Position numbers and translations under genes: made by a program | In this document: positions 46,374 through 53,796 of the stretch, piece by piece | Numbering within the stretch: the stretch's first letter is position 1 | Layout of the letters: every line of letters starts with the position of its first letter | Assembly: GCF_000166135.1 (NCBI RefSeq) | Contig: NC_014666.1 | Location: forward strand, 1,054,001 to 1,118,000 | Reading direction: 5' to 3' | Length of the DNA stretch: 64,000 nt | DNA from: Pseudofrankia inefficax | GTDB lineage: Bacteria; Actinomycetota; Actinomycetes; Frankiales; Frankiaceae | The notes under the pieces: model-generated | Databases searched by the model: none | What the model saw: only the letters and a program-made list of their open reading frames with translations | Told to the model about the DNA's origin: nothing

Positions 46374-46883
46374 ATGAACAGCGAGACCGCGGAGCTGGTC
46401 GAGGACATCACTGGCCGGGTGCAGCGTGCCGTGTGCGCGGGTGACTATCCGGCGATCGTGGGTTTGCAGGGTGAGCGGACGCTGGTCGTCAGCGACTACG
46501 ACTACCTGTTCAACTGGGCGACGGCCCTGGAGTTCGAGATCCGGACTGCCGCACGGGCGCAGGCCAACGCCACCTATCGGTGGGTGTTCGCGGTCGCGCA
46601 GGTCTGGTTCAACGACGGGGAGACGATCCTGGCTCGGCCGCTGCATACCGCGCCGTTGCAGCCGGAGGAGACCGAGGTGATCAGCTGGATGAGCTACGAC
46701 GCCGACGACGGCGTCGACTACGGCCGGGTCCTGTTCGCCCGCCGCCCCAACGGCCAGCCCGTCTTCGATGACGCCGAATACTTCGACACCCCGATGCACC
46801 CCCTCCACCGGCTTCCGGGCTCCGCGATGCACCGGCTGCTCATGGCCGGTATTCCCGACCTCGCCGCCGCCCTGCCACGCTAA
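46374..46883 (+). CDS. Hypothetical protein
   Basis: 169 residues. It looks like a real gene: the ATG follows GAAGGG, and the sequence is well mixed in composition (LVVSDYDYLFNWATALEFEI, RWVFAVAQVWFNDGETILAR, DDAEYFDTPMHPLHRLPG). No signal peptide, membrane helix or known motif was seen. It converges with the helix-hairpin-helix gene 65 bp away. Confidence 0.65.
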   Translation: MNSETAELVEDITGRVQRAVCAGDYPAIVGLQGERTLVVSDYDYLFNWATALEFEIRTAARAQANATYRWVFAVAQVWFNDGETILARPLHTAPLQPEETEVISWMSYDADDGVDYGRVLFARRPNGQPVFDDAEYFDTPMHPLHRLPGSAMHRLLMAGIPDLAAALPR

Positions 46884-46947
46884 CCCCGGCCCGACGACGA
46901 ACCGACGGTTTCGGCCCTGCGGTGATCCAACGGCGGTTGTTCCTGCG

Positions 46948-47796
46948 CTATCTAACCTGTCGGGCTAGCCGCGCGGCGGTCGAAGGGAGCGCGGGAAGGA
47001 ACGGCTCCGAGGTCGCCAGGGCGGCCTGGTCGTGGGTCTCGTCGTAGGCGTCGAGAAGCTCGTCGGCGCCCGCGTAGAGGAGGATGTCCCTCACTACCGG
47101 GTCCGCTGCCGGGACCGGTTCGCCGTCGAGTGAGCCGAGGATCTTCTCGATCCGCTCGGCTGGGAGCCCGACCGCGGCCAGCCCACGCAGGAAGTCCCGG
47201 TAACGCGCCTGATGCTCGGGCCGCAGCCGGGACGCGAGGTCCTCGGGGAGGTCCTCGCTGGATGCGTCGGACTCGGGCGAGGCCAGATCGATCCGGAAGT
47301 TTGCCAGTGCCGGATCGGCCAGGGCGGCGCGGATCTCCGCGAGCACGCGCGGGCCCAGGCCGCGGAACTCCCGAAGCACCTCGTCCGGGAGCGCGGCCAC
47401 CTCCTGGGCGAACAGGAACGGCGCCCGCTTCAGGATGTTCGCCGTCCGGACCGACAGCAGCGCGTACAACGCCGAAACCGGCGCCCGCTCGGCCGGCAAC
47501 TCATGCAGCCCCCAGCCAGGTACCTGACCAGCCCGCAGGACCTCGCGGACCTGGTCCGCGAACTGGCTCTGACCGAGCACGAGGACTTCACGCGCCCGCA
47601 CCAGGCCATACAACGTCACCTCGTCGCCGGCCCGGTCCGCGTACTGCTCCCGAATCACCGACAAGCACGACCGGCTGTGCAGGAACTGCGGCGCGACGAC
47701 CATCAACGCCTCCCGCGCCGACCGGCCCGCCCACCCGGCCGCGGAATCCGTCATGTGAAACAGCCGACGATCAGACCCAACGGTTCCCGGGCTCAT
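46948..47796 (-). CDS. Helix-hairpin-helix protein resembling the RNA polymerase alpha C-terminal domain
   Basis: 282 residues. The middle (about 105-155) reads LLSVRTANILKRAPFLFAQE then LPDEVLREFRGLGPRVLAEI, the layout of the alpha-CTD/HhH2 fold (SVRTxNxLK, LxxxRGLGxKxLxEI). The first 100 residues (LMVVAPQFLHSRSCLSVIRE) and the Asp/Glu-rich C-terminal half are unrecognised. It may bind DNA or a polymerase-associated factor. The ATG at 47796 has GGAGG 9 bp upstream. It is the downstream neighbour of the Nudix gene. Confidence 0.65.
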   Translation of the reverse strand: MSPGTVGSDRRLFHMTDSAAGWAGRSAREALMVVAPQFLHSRSCLSVIREQYADRAGDEVTLYGLVRAREVLVLGQSQFADQVREVLRAGQVPGWGLHELPAERAPVSALYALLSVRTANILKRAPFLFAQEVAALPDEVLREFRGLGPRVLAEIRAALADPALANFRIDLASPESDASSEDLPEDLASRLRPEHQARYRDFLRGLAAVGLPAERIEKILGSLDGEPVPAADPVVRDILLYAGADELLDAYDETHDQAALATSEPFLPALPSTAARLARQVR

Positions 47797-47877
47797 ACAG
47801 GAACACCTCCAGATCTTCAGGACGCACGCCAGATTCGGGACATAGACCCGGGGCTCTGGGGCACTTGATGGCTGAGG

Positions 47878-48405
47878 TCAGACGTGGCCGTCCTGAAGGT
47901 ATGAGGCCACGCCACGTTCGAGTGCGGTGAGGGCGGCTTGGGCGCGGCGCCATACGTAGGGGCGCAGTAGCCGCGCGGCTTCGTTCGGTGCGCAGAAGCG
48001 GACGGCGGCGAGTTCTGGGTCGCAGGGATGGAGCGCGTGGGCTCGGTCGGCGGGCAGAGTGCCGCCGTCGAAGACGAAGGCCAACAGGTCGTCCCAGGGG
48101 CCGTGTGGGGAGACCCAGTCCACGCACAGCAGTTCGCCCACGGGTAGGTCGAGGTCCAGTTCTTCTTTCAGTTCGCGGCGCAGCGCGTCACGGGGTGGTT
48201 CGTTGGCTTCGGCCATGCCGCCGGGGAGGTCCCAGTCGGGTTTGTAGGTCGGGTCGACTAGCAGGATGCGTCCGTTTTCGTCGCGGACGAGGGCGTCTGC
48301 GGAGACTCGTTTGCGGGCTTGTCGGGCGTTGCCGTCGGCGAGGCGGGCGAACTCAGCGGCGTCCCGGCCCCGTTGGCTGCCCTCCCACTCCTGCGCGGTG
48401 CTCAT
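47878..48405 (-). CDS. Nudix hydrolase
   Basis: 175 residues. The Nudix box is GMAEANE-7-RELKEELDLD, with all acidic metal ligands kept and Asp replacing the usual final Gly. The family hydrolyses nucleoside diphosphates linked to another group; the substrate is not evident. The ATG overlaps the XRE regulator's stop (ATGA at 48402-48405). XRE/TPR-Nudix pairs are frequent in actinomycete accessory regions. Confidence 0.92.
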   Translation of the reverse strand: MSTAQEWEGSQRGRDAAEFARLADGNARQARKRVSADALVRDENGRILLVDPTYKPDWDLPGGMAEANEPPRDALRRELKEELDLDLPVGELLCVDWVSPHGPWDDLLAFVFDGGTLPADRAHALHPCDPELAAVRFCAPNEAARLLRPYVWRRAQAALTALERGVASYLQDGHV

Positions 48406-49757
48406 GCCAGCTGGCCGGCTGGCAGCGCCGTGGCGACGCGGCCGAGGAGATCGTCGACGACCGGTAGGCCGAGGTGCGGTTCGAGTCGGCGGCCCAGCGT
48501 CCGCAGGTGGTCGACGACGCGGTCGGAGTCCAGACGCGTCGCGGCGTCGAGCACGCGGTTACCGGCCTCGCAGGTCGCGTCGAGGTCGCCGCGCCCGAGG
48601 TGGACGGTCGCGAGGGTGAGGTTGGTGAAAGCGCGGCTTCGGACTCGGTCTGGTGTGCGCAACTCCAGGACGCGCAGGGCCTCGCGTTCGGCCGCCGTCC
48701 AGTCGTTGAGATCGCGCAGGCAGATCGCGGCTTCGGCGGCGAGCGCCGCTTCGTCGAATGGGCTCAGCCATTCGTCGCCGGTGGGGATCGCGCGAGCCAG
48801 TTCTTGTTCGGCGTCCCGCAACGCGGCAAGGCTGGCGGCCGATGAGCCCGCCAGGGCGTTTCCTCGGGCCGTCATCACGTGCAACCGGCTTCGCAGCGCC
48901 CCGCACTGCGGATCATCCGGCGTCAGCGCGAGTCCCGCCATGGCGAGGCGGACGGCGTCGTCCGGGCGGTCATTTTCCAAGGCTAGCTGGCTCTGGCTGA
49001 CGAGGGTTTGTGCGCTGAGTGCCTGGTCGCCGGCCGCGGTAGCGAGGCCGAACGCCTGGACGAAGTGCTGGGCGGCGAGGTCGCCGCGGTTGTCGTCGTA
49101 GGCTAGCCATCCCGCCATGTCCGTCAGCGACGCCGCGGCTGAGAAGATCGCCGATGGTGGGTATTGGTCGCCGACCAGGTGCGGAGCGACCTCCGTCTGG
49201 AGGAACCTGACGACCACGGGGTACAGCCGGCCGCTACCGAGTTGGCGATCGGCGGCCCGGAAGGCGAGCGCAGCGGACCGGATCATATCGAGTGTTCCTC
49301 CGGCCACGGGGACCGGCCGCGACGGCTCGGCGCTGGCCACCATGACCGCCGCCGGCGTCGATCTCGGTTGCCCGGGGAGGTCGAACCACAGCAGGCGTGG
49401 CGGTATGCGCAGCGTGCGTGCCCAGTGCGCCAGCCGGTCGAGATCGCGGACAGGTGGCCCGGTCTCGATCCTGCTGACCTGAGCCTGCGTCATGCTGAGC
49501 CACCGGGCCAGCCGCTCCTGGCTGATGATCCGGGGATGGTGGGGGTTCAGGCGATAAGCCACGGAGACCCGCCCGATGTGTTGGGCAGTGAACGCATCCC
49601 GCAGGTGGTCGGTGTGCCAGAACTGCTCCGGCACTGCGGGCGCGGTGTCAGGCGCTAGCCGGCTTTGACGGTCGCATCGGGCGCACACGGGGTTGGTGTT
49701 GTCGCGTGCCAGCCGATTCCCGCACGAGCGGCAGTAGCGGCTCGACGCGGTGTCCAT
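48402..49757 (-). CDS. Zinc-ribbon/XRE-HTH/TPR regulator
   Basis: 451 residues. A small zinc ribbon opens the protein (YCRSCG then VCARC). An XRE helix-turn-helix (ISQERLARWLSMTQAQVSRIETG) is followed by a 300-residue TPR-like helical region (QHFVQAFGLATAAGDQALSA). Such regulators often sense peptides or metabolites and control nearby secondary-metabolism genes. The start at 49757 was chosen because the zinc-ribbon Cys pairs begin there, and GAGGAG lies upstream. It is coupled to the Nudix gene and is 2.2-7 kb from the FxLD genes. Confidence 0.85.
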   Translation of the reverse strand: MDTASSRYCRSCGNRLARDNTNPVCARCDRQSRLAPDTAPAVPEQFWHTDHLRDAFTAQHIGRVSVAYRLNPHHPRIISQERLARWLSMTQAQVSRIETGPPVRDLDRLAHWARTLRIPPRLLWFDLPGQPRSTPAAVMVASAEPSRPVPVAGGTLDMIRSAALAFRAADRQLGSGRLYPVVVRFLQTEVAPHLVGDQYPPSAIFSAAASLTDMAGWLAYDDNRGDLAAQHFVQAFGLATAAGDQALSAQTLVSQSQLALENDRPDDAVRLAMAGLALTPDDPQCGALRSRLHVMTARGNALAGSSAASLAALRDAEQELARAIPTGDEWLSPFDEAALAAEAAICLRDLNDWTAAEREALRVLELRTPDRVRSRAFTNLTLATVHLGRGDLDATCEAGNRVLDAATRLDSDRVVDHLRTLGRRLEPHLGLPVVDDLLGRVATALPAGQLA

Positions 49758-49990
49758 GATGGTGCCCTGCTCCTCGTTGCGACCGTCCGGGTGCGATTCG
49801 CCTGCAGTGTAAATCCATGGCGCCCTGACGGGTGTGGGTTTAGTCGCGCCGCGTATGAGGGTCATACATGAACCGGCATAGCCCGTCTCGTCTGGTCTGC
49901 GCACGCTTACGGCACGCTCTCGGGGCCGAGCCGAGGACGACTCCTCGGCCTCGGGCGCTAGCCAGCGGCCGAACCCGGACGGAGGTAGCT

Positions 49991-50407
49991 GTGGACACCG
50001 GGCCGATCCCGAACCATCCGACGAGCGAACCAGTACGAACGGTGTACGGCTACATCAGCGTCGAACACACCGACGAAGCCGTCATCGAACGTCTGCGCAC
50101 CCGGCTCACCGAGCACGCCCGCGCGGTAGGCATGAGCCTCACCGAGATTTTCATCGATCGCTGCGTACCCCCGGGGCGTGTCGTGCGACCTGGCCTCAAC
50201 GTTCTGCTCGACACCATCCTGCGATCGGGTGGTGATGTCCTCGTGATCGAGGTCGATCACCTTTCCTCGCTGCCTGCGGTGCGCCGAGCGATCGAGGTCG
50301 AGATCGAGGTGCTCGGAGCGCGCCTCCATACCGCCACCGCCCCCAAGGCTGGCGAACATCAGGTTGGGCCGCAGACGCGGCCCGTTGCGCGTCGGACGAT
50401 CGCATGA
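49991..50407 (+). CDS. Resolvase-like protein lacking the catalytic serine
   Basis: 138 residues. The fold is that of the serine-recombinase catalytic domain: VYGYISVEHTDEAVIERLRT, IFIDRCVPPGR, LDTILRSGGDVLVIEVDHLS. The motif YxRVS is changed to YISVE, so the Arg and the nucleophilic Ser of real resolvases are Ser and Glu. There is no DNA-binding HTH. It probably cannot recombine DNA and may be a protein-binding or regulatory domain. The GTG has GGAGG 5 bp upstream; the stop overlaps the ATPase gene's ATG (ATGA). Confidence 0.75.
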   Translation: MDTGPIPNHPTSEPVRTVYGYISVEHTDEAVIERLRTRLTEHARAVGMSLTEIFIDRCVPPGRVVRPGLNVLLDTILRSGGDVLVIEVDHLSSLPAVRRAIEVEIEVLGARLHTATAPKAGEHQVGPQTRPVARRTIA

Positions 50408-51084
50408 GCCTCCCGCGAACGGCGCCTCCACGGTCCGTGCCCCGTAAGCCGGTGACGAGTACGGGCTTCCATGCGCCTGCCGGGCGGCCCGCGACCGAGC
50501 TTGTCGCGGTGGCTCGATTGTCGCCGTGCGACGCGGCGGTACCCGTGGTCCGTGCGCAGGCCGTCGCGACGCTGACGGCCTGGTCGGTCGACAGCCAGGC
50601 GGTCGAGGTCGCCGAGTTGGTCGTGTCCGAGCTGGTGACCAATTCCGTGCGCGCTAGCCGTCCCCGGGACGAGTTCGTCGCGGTCCGGCTGTCCACCACC
50701 AGCGGTTGCGTGCTGGTCGAGGTGTGGAGTCGACCCGACACCACCTTGCCCACGGCGCAGCACCCAGACGGGGACAGCGAATCGGGCCGAGGCCTGTGCC
50801 TCGTCGAGGCGCTCACCGACCGGTGGGGCTCCTACCGTGCGACCTCGGGCGGGATTGTCGTCTGGGCACAGTTCCCCGGCGCTGTGGTGCCTGTGCAGCG
50901 CCTCCACGACGAGCAACCGCTGCCCGCGCGTACCGCGCGACCAGTACCGGAACCGAGGGTCGCTCCGGCGCGCGCACCCGGCCTGCCAGACATCACCTTC
51001 AGTACCGATCCCGCGGTCCTGGCACGGACTGCCGAGCGCCTGCGTGCGCTCGATGCCTGGCACCACCACCCAGTCCCGTGTTGA
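50404..51084 (+). CDS. GHKL ATP-binding protein (anti-sigma-factor kinase-like)
   Basis: 226 residues. The GHKL domain (about 35-160) shows the N-box ELVVSELVTNSVRAS and the G-box GRGLCLVEALTDRWG. It is the RsbW/SpoIIAB-like kind common in actinomycetes as regulators that bind or phosphorylate anti-sigma antagonists. A Pro/Arg-rich C-terminal 60-residue tail has no recognised domain. It is translationally coupled to the resolvase-like gene. It might control a sigma factor for the lanthipeptide genes next door, but that is inference. Confidence 0.85.
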   Translation: MSLPRTAPPRSVPRKPVTSTGFHAPAGRPATELVAVARLSPCDAAVPVVRAQAVATLTAWSVDSQAVEVAELVVSELVTNSVRASRPRDEFVAVRLSTTSGCVLVEVWSRPDTTLPTAQHPDGDSESGRGLCLVEALTDRWGSYRATSGGIVVWAQFPGAVVPVQRLHDEQPLPARTARPVPEPRVAPARAPGLPDITFSTDPAVLARTAERLRALDAWHHHPVPC

Positions 51085-51256
51085 CCGGCCCGTGGCGAAT
51101 GCCGGCCGTAGCCTTCCTTGCCGAGCATGACGACAGTCTGGAGGCCGGCTGGGCCGCGCTCTATCTGCCTGCCACACCTCACTTGGGAGCTCGCGGTGAT
51201 GGGGGCAAGCGTGACACGAGAGAAACGGTCAGTGACCGACGAACTACGCTGAGAGG

Positions 51257-52504
51257 GTGATCCTAGAGGTGGGAACTGCCGACGCAGACAGACTGAGAAA
51301 CGCGATGGTCGACGGCCTGCGGCCGTGGGGCGCGGCGCTGAGCGGCCCGGTAGACGCGGCGATGCGGACCGTGCCACGGCACGTGTTCGTGCCCGGCGTC
51401 TCGCTGGAACGCGCCTATGGGCCGGACCCGGTGGTGACCCATCGCGACGGCGAGGGAGTGCCGGTCAGCTCGGCCTCCGCCCCGGGCACGGTCGCCGGGA
51501 TGCTTGAAAAGCTCGACGTGCGTCCTGGCCAGCGGGTTCTGGAAATCGGTGCTGGGACTGGGTACAACGCGGCGCTGCTCGCCCAGCTGGTTGGCCCGAC
51601 GGGTTCTGTGACCACGATCGAGTACGACGAGGCCGTGGCGTCCGCTGCGCGTGCCGCGTTGAGCGGCCTGGGCGTGGCTGTGACGGTGGTGCACGGGGAC
51701 GGCATGCTCGGCGCGCCTGGACAGCCGACGTTCGACCGGATCGTGGTCACCGCGGGTGCCTGGGATATCCCGCGTGCCTGGTGGCAGCAGTTGGCCGAGG
51801 ACGGGCGTCTGGTGGTGCCGCTGCGGATACTCGGACTGACCCGGACGGTGGTCTTCGAGCGGGCCGGGGCGGTGCTGCGTAGCCGATCGGTCATGGAGGA
51901 CGGGTTCATGCCGATGCGCGGCGTCGGTGCGGTTCGTGAGCAGAACATCTCGGTCGGTCCCGGCCCGGACCTGGTGGTCCGGCTCGATGACGAGCGCGCG
52001 GTGGATGCCTCGGCGCTGCAGGACGCGTTGGATCATCCTGCGGCGGTGTGCTGGACCGGTGTCGCGGTTGCGTGGGGTTGGACGGAGCATCTCGATTTCT
52101 GGCTGGCCACGCTGGAGGGCTTCTGTCGACTCTTGGTGTCGCGGGCTGCGGTCGATGACGGCCGGCTGATGACGCCGAAGGGCCCGTGGGGAAGCATGGG
52201 CCTTGTCGAGGGTGGGACGTTGGCGTATCTGACGACGCGTCCGGGTCCGACCGAGGACGCCGCGATGCCGACCTATGAGATCGGTGCCTGCGGCTACGGG
52301 CCGCGGGGCGCCGATCTGGCGGCCCGGCTCGCCGAGCGGGTACGCGACTGGGATCGTGATGGTGGCCAGGGTGTCCAGTTGTGGATCGAGGCGCACCCCG
52401 GGAGCGCCGGACGTCCTGAGGTGTCGGGCGTGCTGCTCGCGGTCGACAAGCGCGACAGCCGGGTTCTTGTCCTCGTAGCGGAACAGGCAGCCGCCGCGGT
52501 CTGA
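51257..52504 (+). CDS. FxLD-system O-methyltransferase (protein-L-isoaspartate methyltransferase-like)
   Basis: 415 residues. The N-terminal 200 residues are PCMT-like: AMRTVPRHVFVPGVSLERAYG, VPVSSASAPGTVAGMLEKLD and VRPGQRVLEIGAGTGYNAAL, with the SAM-binding GAGTG. The C-terminal half is the extension found in the FxLD lanthipeptide methyltransferases. Homologues (OlvSA-type) methylate a core Asp, which then cyclises to a succinimide and opens to isoaspartate. The GTG at 51257 is adjacent to GAGAGG; a GTG at 51269 is an alternative. It converges with lanC, leaving only 20 bp between the stops. Confidence 0.88.
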   Translation: MILEVGTADADRLRNAMVDGLRPWGAALSGPVDAAMRTVPRHVFVPGVSLERAYGPDPVVTHRDGEGVPVSSASAPGTVAGMLEKLDVRPGQRVLEIGAGTGYNAALLAQLVGPTGSVTTIEYDEAVASAARAALSGLGVAVTVVHGDGMLGAPGQPTFDRIVVTAGAWDIPRAWWQQLAEDGRLVVPLRILGLTRTVVFERAGAVLRSRSVMEDGFMPMRGVGAVREQNISVGPGPDLVVRLDDERAVDASALQDALDHPAAVCWTGVAVAWGWTEHLDFWLATLEGFCRLLVSRAAVDDGRLMTPKGPWGSMGLVEGGTLAYLTTRPGPTEDAAMPTYEIGACGYGPRGADLAARLAERVRDWDRDGGQGVQLWIEAHPGSAGRPEVSGVLLAVDKRDSRVLVLVAEQAAAAV

Positions 52505-52524
52505 CCGGCGGTGTCGGGGCCGTG

Positions 52525-53796
52525 TTAGGACAAGAGCAGCAGGGCGTCCCAGGCCGTGTGCAGGTCATGGGAAACGGGGAACGCGGCGTGCTCGGCGAGC
52601 GCGAGCGCCGTTCCGGCAGCGCCGGTGAGGAAACCGGGCCGGTCGGTGGCCGTGCTGCCGGCGACGTGTGCGAAGCAGAAACGGTGCGTCGGGTCGAACG
52701 CGTCGGCAACTGCGGTCGCCGCTTGCCTGGCAAGAACTGGGTGGTGCATGGCATGGGCGGTGCGTAGGACACCGGCGTGCCCATGGCACAGCGTCGGCCC
52801 GTCGACATCCCAGCGGCCCGGCCGGTCCGCGAGCGCGCGCAGCGCGTCGCGCGTGGCGTCCTGCGTCGTGGATTCCTGGCCGGCCTGGCCGGCGAGCGTG
52901 AGCGCGCGGCTGATGCCAGGGATGCCGTAGCACCAGGCGTCGGCGCGTCCGACTGGCGGGTCGGCGCGGCCGGCATCGAGTTCGTCGCCGGTGATATGCG
53001 GCGGCCAGGTCCCTGTTCGTTCGTCGCGCCAGCGCAGCAGCCAGGCGGCGGCCTGGGTGATGGCGTCGCGCTGCCCCGGGACGGTGCATCCGGCCTGGTG
53101 CCCGATGGCGAGTAGCGCGAGCGGTCCCGCGATGCCGTGGGCCATGCCGGTGGTCGCCGCGCCGGAAGGATGCGCGTTGACGGCGGCTGGGTGGCGGTCT
53201 GCGGGCAGCCACCAGCCGGGCCGGCTTCCGGCCGGTTGGTTGATCAGTCGGGCGAGCGTCGTCAGGGCAGCCAGGAGACCGGGTTCGGCGGCAGCGTGTC
53301 CTGACTGGTGGGCGGCGAGCAGGACCCGGCCTGCCCCGGCGAGGCCGGTGATGACGTCGTAGATGTGCCAGGGCGTGCTCACCGACCCGTGGACGAGGGC
53401 CGCGCGGTGGTGCTCGGCGAGGGCGACGGCCTGTGCGGACAGCCAATGAGTGGCTCTGGTGGTGCTCGTGGCGTAGCTGGCCGGGTCTGGGAGATAAGGA
53501 ACGCCGATGATCAGCGACGCGGCAAGGCCAGCGCCAGCGTGGAAGACCCCGAGGTGGTTTGCGTCTCGCGGCGTCTGGCGGGCTGCGTGAGTCCAATGGT
53601 CCGCCGCCGCCGAGGTGAAATCTGGGTGGAGAACTGCCAGCCGGGCGTGTAGCAGCGCAGTTCCAGGCAGGCCGTCGGCAAGACTGCCAGCGGCCCCGGC
53701 CGCGAGAGCCTCCGTCACGGTCTCGGGACGTAGCAGCCGTTCGGCGACGGCGAGGCATTGCCGCTCCGCGTCGCCCCTCAGCGCGTCGTCGGTCAT
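52525..53796 (-). CDS. LanC-like lanthionine synthetase (cyclase)
   Basis: 423 residues with the LanC alpha-barrel repeats. The zinc and catalytic residues are all visible: His220 in TTGMAHGIAGPLAL, Cys289 in DAWCYGIPGISRAL, and Cys337/His338 in TLCHGHAGVLR. It adds core Cys thiols onto dehydrated Ser and Thr to make lanthionine rings. Its ATG overlaps the lanB stop (ATGA at 53793-53796). The order precursor-lanB-lanC is that of class I lanthipeptide operons. Confidence 0.95.
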   Translation of the reverse strand: MTDDALRGDAERQCLAVAERLLRPETVTEALAAGAAGSLADGLPGTALLHARLAVLHPDFTSAAADHWTHAARQTPRDANHLGVFHAGAGLAASLIIGVPYLPDPASYATSTTRATHWLSAQAVALAEHHRAALVHGSVSTPWHIYDVITGLAGAGRVLLAAHQSGHAAAEPGLLAALTTLARLINQPAGSRPGWWLPADRHPAAVNAHPSGAATTGMAHGIAGPLALLAIGHQAGCTVPGQRDAITQAAAWLLRWRDERTGTWPPHITGDELDAGRADPPVGRADAWCYGIPGISRALTLAGQAGQESTTQDATRDALRALADRPGRWDVDGPTLCHGHAGVLRTAHAMHHPVLARQAATAVADAFDPTHRFCFAHVAGSTATDRPGFLTGAAGTALALAEHAAFPVSHDLHTAWDALLLLS

